A stretch of DNA of 34,684 nucleotides from G963677915 sp963677915 (lineage in GTDB: Bacteria > Bacillota > Clostridia > Lachnospirales > Vallitaleaceae): contig CAXXGE010000045.1 in assembly GCA_963677915.2 (NCBI GenBank), positions 1-34,684 of the forward strand, read 5' to 3'. Shown here in pieces: positions 32,547 to 34,684 of the stretch. The position numbers and the translations under genes are program-made. Under the pieces are notes generated by a model. The model saw nothing but the letters and a program-made list of their open reading frames with translations, made no database searches and was not told the origin of the DNA. Every line of letters starts with the position of its first letter. Position 1 is the stretch's first letter.

Positions 32547-33206
32547 TTAGTCCCTTTTTATGAACTCGGCAAAGTGTTCCTGGAAATACTTGGATTTGAC
32601 GTCTGAACGTATGTGACTGTAAATCAGAGAATCTATTTCCCTGCTGTCGCCGCTGGATATGATCTCCAGAAGGTGCTCGTGTTCCTTCACCAGGGCGGCC
32701 ATCTTCTCTGTCTTGAGCATGTGGAGCTCCCTGTACCTGACATAGTGTACATTGAACTGCTGTATCAGGTTCCAGAGGAATTCGCGGCCTGCCAGTATGT
32801 AGACCTGTTTGTGGAAATCGTCATCGTACTGGATGAACTCCCGGCTTTCGCAATGCTCGGTGACGCAGGCTGCCTGTCTGGCCAGGATGGACCGCAGTTC
32901 GTGAATGCCCTTGAGGGATACGTTACCGCAAAGGTCCTTGAATATCTCCTTCTCCAGGGTGCTGCGCAGGTATACAAGTTGTTCGACAGAATCCAGGTCG
33001 ATGAATGAGACCAGGTTGCCCCGCTGGGGATAGATATTGATATAACCTTCCAGTGAGAGCTGCTTCAGAATGTCGCGGATCGGTGTCCGAGAGAGCCCAA
33101 AACGCTCGGAAAGGGTGTTTTCACTGATGATTGTGCCCGGCTTCAGCTGCAGGGACAGGATTTCCTCTTTAAGCTGATTGAGGATTTTCTCTTTTTTTGA
33201 AGGCAT
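32547..33206 (-). CDS. GntR-family regulator, FadR subfamily
   Basis: This 219-aa protein has an N-terminal winged helix (about 5-70, with TLSERFGLSRTPIRDILKQLSLEGYI) and a C-terminal FCD ligand-binding domain (about 80-210, including the metal-site pattern DDDFHKQVYILAG). FadR-subfamily members such as UxuR/ExuR commonly sense uronate intermediates. The start at 33206 has AAGGAGGAGG upstream. It is divergent from uxuA. GTATAC operator sites lie in both promoters, so it probably represses uxuAB and itself. araC follows it in the same transcript. Confidence 0.9.
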   Translation of the reverse strand: MPSKKEKILNQLKEEILSLQLKPGTIISENTLSERFGLSRTPIRDILKQLSLEGYINIYPQRGNLVSFIDLDSVEQLVYLRSTLEKEIFKDLCGNVSLKGIHELRSILARQAACVTEHCESREFIQYDDDFHKQVYILAGREFLWNLIQQFNVHYVRYRELHMLKTEKMAALVKEHEHLLEIISSGDSREIDSLIYSHIRSDVKSKYFQEHFAEFIKRD

Positions 33207-33240
33207 GGAACCTCCTCCTTGTGTTTGTTTTCTTCTGTTT

Positions 33241-33252
33241 TTAGTATACATG
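33241..33252. promoter_or_regulatory. Second GTATAC operator, over the gntR -10 box
   Basis: TTAGTATACATG matches the uxuA operator CTTGTATACAAG at nine of twelve bases, including the GTATACA core. It overlaps the minus-strand -10 box at 33243-33248. Confidence 0.5.
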
Positions 33253-33270
33253 AAATAGAAAGATTGTAAA
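33243..33270 (-). promoter_or_regulatory. Promoter of gntR-araC
   Basis: On the minus strand TTTACA (33265-33270) and TATACT (33243-33248) are 16 bp apart. Confidence 0.65.
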
Positions 33271-33299
33271 TAGAAAATTGGAAATATGTGCGATAAGCA

Positions 33300-33328
33300 T
33301 TGACAAATGGGGATGTGTGTATTATTAT
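33300..33328 (+). promoter_or_regulatory. Promoter of uxuA-uxuB
   Basis: A perfect TTGACA (33300-33305), 17 bp, then TATTAT (33323-33328). Confidence 0.8.
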
Positions 33329-33341
33329 CATATTAAAGTAA

Positions 33342-33353
33342 CTTGTATACAAG
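33342..33353. promoter_or_regulatory. GntR-type operator in the uxuA leader
   Basis: The perfect palindrome CTTGTATACAAG lies 13 bases past the -10 box, where bound repressor would block initiation. The form fits FadR-subfamily operators. Confidence 0.7.
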
Positions 33354-33375
33354 ATGTAAATCAGGAGGTATTGCA

Positions 33376-34458
33376 ATGAAAATGACATGGCGGTGGTACG
33401 GAGAAGGCAACGACTCCATCACCCTTGACCACATCCGTCAGATTCCTGGCGTAGAAGGCATCGTCTGGTCCCTTCACCACAAGGTGGCAGGCGAGGAATG
33501 GGAACAGGAAGAAATCGATAAGACTGTTAAGTTGATTCGCGACAAAGGCTTCAATGCCGATGTTGTCGAGAGTGTCAACATCCATGACGACATCAAGATC
33601 GGATTGCCGAGCAGAGACAAGTACATCGAGATCTACATCGATACAATCAAGAAGTTGGCTAAAGCTGGCGTTAAGGTTATCTGCTACAATTTCATGCCGG
33701 TGTTCGACTGGACAAGAACTGACCTTTACAGAGAACTGCCGGACGGTTCAAACGCACTGTTTTATGAAAAGAATGCAATCGTAGACGACTACAAGGCGAT
33801 GGCTGAAAAGATTCTCAAAGGTGCAGGCAAGTTCACGATGCCAGGATGGGAACCGGAACGTATGGCCAAGCTGGACGATCTTTTCAAAGCTTATGGCGAT
33901 ATCAGCGAGGAGAAGCTGCAGGAAAACCTGAAGTATTTCCTCGAGAAAATCATTCCGGTCTGTGAACAGTACGATGTCAAAATGGCCATCCACCCGGATG
34001 ATCCACCATGGCCTATCTTCGGATTGCCGCGCATCATCAGGAGCAGGGACCACATCAAGAAGTTCCTTGATCTCGTGGACAGCCCTTACAATGGCCTGAC
34101 TCTTTGCACAGGTTCCCTGGGGCCTAACCTGCTGAATGATATTCCTGCAATCATCAGGGAATTCCATGACAGAATCCACTTCGCTCATATCAGGAACGTC
34201 AAAGTATTCGAAAACGGCGACTTCAGCGAAGTTTCACACAGAGGAAAAGACGGCAACGTAGATGTCTACGAAGTGCTTAAGGCTTATCACGACAACGGTT
34301 TCGAAGGCTATATCCGTCCCGACCATGGACGTCATCTCTGGGGCGAGGAAAAGGAATGCAGACCTGGTTACGGCCTGTACGACAGGGCTTTCGGTGTCAT
34401 GTACATGCTGGGCATCTGGGACAGCCTGGACAAGCAGAAGGAGGCGCAAGCTAAATGA
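33376..34458 (+). CDS. uxuA: Mannonate dehydratase
   Basis: This 360-aa enzyme dehydrates D-mannonate to KDG. It begins MKMTWRWYGEGNDSITLDHIRQIPGVEGIVWSL as UxuA proteins do. It keeps the metal-site features AIHPDDPPWPIFGLPRI, LCTGSLG, HFAHIRNV and YIRPDHGRHLWGE of the xylose-isomerase-like barrel. Length is near the family norm. AGGAGGT precedes ATG 33376. The frame can be traced to 33343, across the operator. It overlaps uxuB by four bases and joins the glucuronate branch to the KDG pool. Confidence 0.96.
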   Translation: MKMTWRWYGEGNDSITLDHIRQIPGVEGIVWSLHHKVAGEEWEQEEIDKTVKLIRDKGFNADVVESVNIHDDIKIGLPSRDKYIEIYIDTIKKLAKAGVKVICYNFMPVFDWTRTDLYRELPDGSNALFYEKNAIVDDYKAMAEKILKGAGKFTMPGWEPERMAKLDDLFKAYGDISEEKLQENLKYFLEKIIPVCEQYDVKMAIHPDDPPWPIFGLPRIIRSRDHIKKFLDLVDSPYNGLTLCTGSLGPNLLNDIPAIIREFHDRIHFAHIRNVKVFENGDFSEVSHRGKDGNVDVYEVLKAYHDNGFEGYIRPDHGRHLWGEEKECRPGYGLYDRAFGVMYMLGIWDSLDKQKEAQAK

Positions 34459-34684
34459 TTTTAAGCAGAGAAGGACTTAAGCAGACAGAGGCCTGGGAAA
34501 AAGCCGGCGTAGCACTGCCTGGGTTCGATATCGAGAAGGTTGCCGCTGAGACGAAACAGTCTCCGGAATGGATTCACTTCGGTGCCGGCAACATTTTCAG
34601 AGGATTCGTCGCCCATGCACACCAGAACATACTGGATGCAGGTCTTGCGAAAACGGGCATCATTGCTGTAGATTCCTTTGATTT
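34455..34684 (+). CDS. uxuB: Fructuronate reductase / mannitol dehydrogenase family, 3' end beyond window
   Basis: Only the first 76 codons are present. The start MILSREGLKQTEAWEKAGV is followed by WIHFGAGNIFRGF, the nucleotide-binding entrance of the long-chain mannitol dehydrogenase/UxuB family. It overlaps uxuA by four bases (ATGA). By context it reduces D-fructuronate to D-mannonate with NADH, the step before UxuA. The family also includes tagaturonate reductase (UxaB), so the substrate is inferred from position. Confidence 0.85.
   Translation, partial: MILSREGLKQTEAWEKAGVALPGFDIEKVAAETKQSPEWIHFGAGNIFRGFVAHAHQNILDAGLAKTGIIAVDSFD

Overview
The window looks like chromosome of an anaerobic Bacillota, most likely a clostridial lineage. 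This rests on strong AGGAGG-type ribosome binding sites, a perfect CIRCE operator before a J-protein/clpB operon, a membrane pyrophosphatase, TRAP transport, a YesN-type regulator and SGNH, Uma2 and YcxB-like proteins typical of that phylum. I cannot name the genus. Base composition is moderate in the host genes and visibly more AT-rich in one insertion sequence. No rRNA, tRNA or CRISPR array was seen.

Region 1 (1-6380) is housekeeping and transport. It holds a 5'-truncated Uma2-type nuclease gene, a GDSL esterase, a two-domain chromate transporter, a K+-dependent-type membrane pyrophosphatase (hppA), a YugP-type membrane zinc peptidase and a nitroreductase closed by a good terminator. Region 2 (6380-8643) is a 2178-bp IS4-superfamily (probably IS1634) element. 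It has 28/29-bp terminal inverted repeats, a 567-aa transposase and an extra 80-aa coiled-coil ORF. The element sits inside a palindromic repeat of a family that recurs at 12246 and 12451, the last copy lying in frame inside a lipoprotein gene.

Region 3 (8643-13860) carries a consensus promoter with CIRCE driving a zinc-finger-less DnaJ-like protein and ClpB, then an M15 peptidase lipoprotein, a small membrane protein on the minus strand and a 56-aa histidine-rich ORF with its own promoter and terminator. Region 4 (13941-19013) is a probable operon of an MscS-family channel, two tandem MutS-like ATPases with unusual Walker motifs, and lipB. Region 5 (19063-23215) has a short membrane protein, a DUF523 protein, a methyl-accepting chemotaxis protein and an AraC-type response regulator with no histidine kinase beside them.

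Region 6 (23338-34684) is a hexuronate/pectin-breakdown island. It holds a TRAP transporter (dctPQM) with a YcxB-like protein, KDPG aldolase (kdgA), KDG kinase (kdgK, broken by a frameshift), an IclR regulator, kduI-kduD, a minus-strand gntR-araC pair, and divergently uxuA and the start of uxuB. UxuB/UxuA convert fructuronate through mannonate to 2-keto-3-deoxygluconate (KDG). KduI/KduD convert unsaturated-uronate products to the same KDG. KdgK and KdgA then yield pyruvate and glyceraldehyde-3-phosphate. The TRAP system is the likely importer. Palindromic GTATAC operators flank the gntR-uxuA divergent promoters and suggest repression and autoregulation by the GntR protein.

I found no wholly new system. 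The strongest leads are the palindromic repeat family and its in-frame coding copy, the shared TAGACCTAAA motif and passenger ORF of the IS, the histidine-rich mini-gene, the asymmetric MutS-like pair, and the chemoreceptor/AraC-regulator pairing.
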